This document shows positions 7,035 to 8,621 of a DNA stretch of 8,621 bases, in pieces. Source of the DNA: Sediminicola sp047612485. GTDB lineage: Bacteria > Bacteroidota > Bacteroidia > Flavobacteriales > Flavobacteriaceae. The stretch's first letter is position 1; each line of letters begins with the position of its first letter. The stretch spans positions 1 to 8,621 of the forward strand of contig JBLGAT010000106.1 in the NCBI GenBank assembly GCA_047612485.1. Direction: 5' to 3'. The notes beneath the pieces were generated by a model. The model was not told the DNA's origin. It saw only the letters and a program-made list of their open reading frames with translations, and searched no databases. The translations under genes were made by a program, and so were the position numbers.

Positions 7035-8183
7035 ATGAGCATTAAGAACATTGAATCACCAATGTCCCAAAAACAACATCTGAAAGAAATAGCGGTCCTC
7101 TTTTTTAAATTGGGAAGTATCTCCTTTGGTGGGCCAGCGGCCCATATTGCCATGATGGAAGATGAGGTGGTAAAAAAAAGGGGCTGGATGACGCAACAAC
7201 ATTTTCTGGATGTTATGGGGGCTACCAATATTATCCCCGGACCCAATTCAACCGAGATGACCATGCACTGTGGTTATGAACGTGCAGGATGGAAAGGCTT
7301 GTTTGTGGCGGGATTCTGTTTTATCCTTCCAGCTGTCGTTATCACAGGAGTTTTTGCATGGCTGTATCAAGAGTATGGGCAATTGCCAGAAGTGGAACCC
7401 TTTATTTACGGAATAAAGCCCGCAGTTATAGCTATTATTGTGATGGCCGCCTTTCGCCTTGGCATAAAAGCCTTTAAAACTACCGAGCTGTGGCTTTTGG
7501 GTTTGGCAACTCTTATAGCATGTCTTTTGGGTGTCAATGAGATCTTGGCACTTTTTAGTTGTGGCGCTGTAGGATTGATGCTTTATTTTTTAAGAACACC
7601 AAAAGGAACCTTAAATAGTATTTTGCCGTTCTTTTTTTTGCAAGGTTTAGTACTCGCGAAGATGGATACTTGGTATATTTTCCTGACCTTTCTGAAAATC
7701 GGGGCCATTTTATATGGAAGTGGCTATGTATTGTTTGCATTTTTGGATGCGGAATTGGTGACCCATGGTTGGCTTACCCGCCAGGCTCTTATTGATGCTG
7801 TTGCTGTGGGACAGTTTACCCCTGGACCGGTACTTTCTACAGCCACTTTCATTGGATGGCAAATGAATGGACTATGGGGAGCCCTAGTTGCTACCTTGGG
7901 TATCTTTTTGCCTTCCTTTGTATTCGTGGCCATTTTAAATCCGTTGATTCCTAAAATGCGGGCATCCAATATAATGGGGGCTTTTTTAGATGCCGTGAAT
8001 GTAGCGGCGGTGGCGGTGATCATGGCGGTGTGTATCACTATGGGAAGAGAAACCTTGACCGAATGGCGCACAATGGTTATTGCCTTGGCCAGCTTGGTGC
8101 TGGTCTTTGTATTTAAGAAATTGAACAGCGCCTTTATAGTCCTGGGAGGGGCATTCTTGGGTTATGTACTGACCCCTTTATAG
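7035..8183 (+). CDS. chrA: Chromate transporter family protein, two-domain ChrA type
   Basis: This 382-residue polytopic inner-membrane protein of the CHR family consists of two homologous halves. The first half carries LGSISFGGPAAH with FGGP at residues 31-34 and the loop NIIPGPN around 66-71. The second half repeats the layout with YGSGYVLFAF and GQFTPGP (FTPGP at 261-265), followed by a long hydrophobic C-terminus. Characterised members export chromate driven by the membrane potential and give chromate resistance; many homologues are untested and may move other oxyanions. Length fits the long-chain (bidomain) class. The start is taken at ATG 7035; ATG 7062 (MSQKQHLKE) is an alternative that keeps the first FGGP motif. 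It sits 13 bases after the M24 gene. No regulator such as chrB and no reductase is beside it, so a dedicated chromate resistance operon is not supported here. Confidence 0.92.
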   Translation: MSIKNIESPMSQKQHLKEIAVLFFKLGSISFGGPAAHIAMMEDEVVKKRGWMTQQHFLDVMGATNIIPGPNSTEMTMHCGYERAGWKGLFVAGFCFILPAVVITGVFAWLYQEYGQLPEVEPFIYGIKPAVIAIIVMAAFRLGIKAFKTTELWLLGLATLIACLLGVNEILALFSCGAVGLMLYFLRTPKGTLNSILPFFFLQGLVLAKMDTWYIFLTFLKIGAILYGSGYVLFAFLDAELVTHGWLTRQALIDAVAVGQFTPGPVLSTATFIGWQMNGLWGALVATLGIFLPSFVFVAILNPLIPKMRASNIMGAFLDAVNVAAVAVIMAVCITMGRETLTEWRTMVIALASLVLVFVFKKLNSAFIVLGGAFLGYVLTPL

Positions 8184-8215
8184 AACTTAATTATTTATTA
8201 GAAGAACAACACAAC

Positions 8216-8620
8216 ATGAAGCATATCCATTTTAATAAGTTAAATCGATTTCAATCCATTATCCTTCTATTGATTGGGCTAATCCTAATATTGATTGGTT
8301 TTTATAAAAATTATCTCGGGGAAGGTAGCCTTTGGACTACCTCATCAACAGTCATAGGGTATCTCTTTTTCGGCCTTCATTTTAGTAAAATGTTCTGGCA
8401 CAAAAACTATGTGGAATGGAACAAAAAAGGAATAGTCTATAAAATTAAAACCCGCTTTGGAAAAACACTGCGGTTCAACCAAATTGGTGGAGCTGTACTA
8501 AAGAACGATATGCTGTTCATTACCTTGACCGATGGTTCCTTAATGGAGATCGATTTACATGATGTATTTCCGGAAGATCAGGAAAAACTGAGGGTGATCT
8601 TTATGAAAAAGGGGCAATAG
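8216..8620 (+). CDS. Small two-helix membrane protein of unknown function
   Basis: I do not recognise a named family for this 134-residue protein. Two hydrophobic segments near the N-terminus (about residues 14-31, IILLLIGLILILIGF, and about 39-60, including TVIGYLFFGLHF) form a likely helical hairpin in the inner membrane. The remaining 70-odd residues look like a small beta-rich cytoplasmic domain: alternating strands such as GIVYKIKTRFGKTLRF and MLFITLTDGSLMEIDL, then a short helix (EDQEKLRVIFMKK). That arrangement resembles bacterial PH-like membrane proteins, an inference from pattern only. The gene is complete, with TAG at 8618-8620, and starts 32 bases after chrA, so it may share the transcript. 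The 32-base gap is AT-rich and shows no hairpin terminator. Confidence 0.78.
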   Translation: MKHIHFNKLNRFQSIILLLIGLILILIGFYKNYLGEGSLWTTSSTVIGYLFFGLHFSKMFWHKNYVEWNKKGIVYKIKTRFGKTLRFNQIGGAVLKNDMLFITLTDGSLMEIDLHDVFPEDQEKLRVIFMKKGQ

Positions 8621-8621
8621 T

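Overview
The window reads as chromosomal DNA from a Bacteroidota species, most likely a marine member of the Flavobacteriaceae. This is inferred from the AT-leaning composition, the lack of well-spaced Shine-Dalgarno sequences before most starts, and the flavour of the proteins. No marker gene settles the taxon. Nine protein genes lie on the + strand and none on the - strand. No tRNA, rRNA, CRISPR array, insertion sequence or phage gene was seen, and no stretch over 300 bases lacks a gene.

Left part (1-4122): four co-directional metabolic enzymes separated by about 45-100 bases. They are a fold-type I PLP aminotransferase, a zinc-dependent medium-chain alcohol dehydrogenase, a monomeric sarcosine oxidase/N-methyl-tryptophan oxidase-type flavoenzyme, and a small atypical short-chain dehydrogenase-fold protein. 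Together they suggest catabolism or interconversion of an amino acid or secondary amine: oxidative N-dealkylation, transamination, and alcohol/aldehyde redox. The substrate cannot be read from sequence. The small SDR protein lacks the usual Tyr-x-x-x-Lys pair and has no ATG at its expected start; an ATA sits where the family start should be.

Middle (4123-4901): a PAP2-type membrane phosphatase. Its body is open from ATG 4357 or TTG 4342. A signal-peptide-like leader lies just upstream in another reading frame (4262-4405) and joins the body by one -1 shift at a run of five A. This looks like a frameshifted gene, a sequencing error or a recoding site.

Right part (4902-8620): an aromatic-L-amino-acid decarboxylase, a short M24 metallopeptidase and a two-domain ChrA chromate transporter, with gaps of only 8 and 13 bases and so probably one operon. 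After 32 bases follows a small two-helix membrane protein of unknown function. The decarboxylase keeps all key residues, including the catalytic-loop tyrosine typical of true decarboxylases, so production of an aromatic monoamine is plausible.

No clearly new multi-gene system is visible. The best leads are the split PAP2 gene, the ATG-less and catalytically altered SDR protein, and the possible aromatic amino acid/amine gene neighbourhood.
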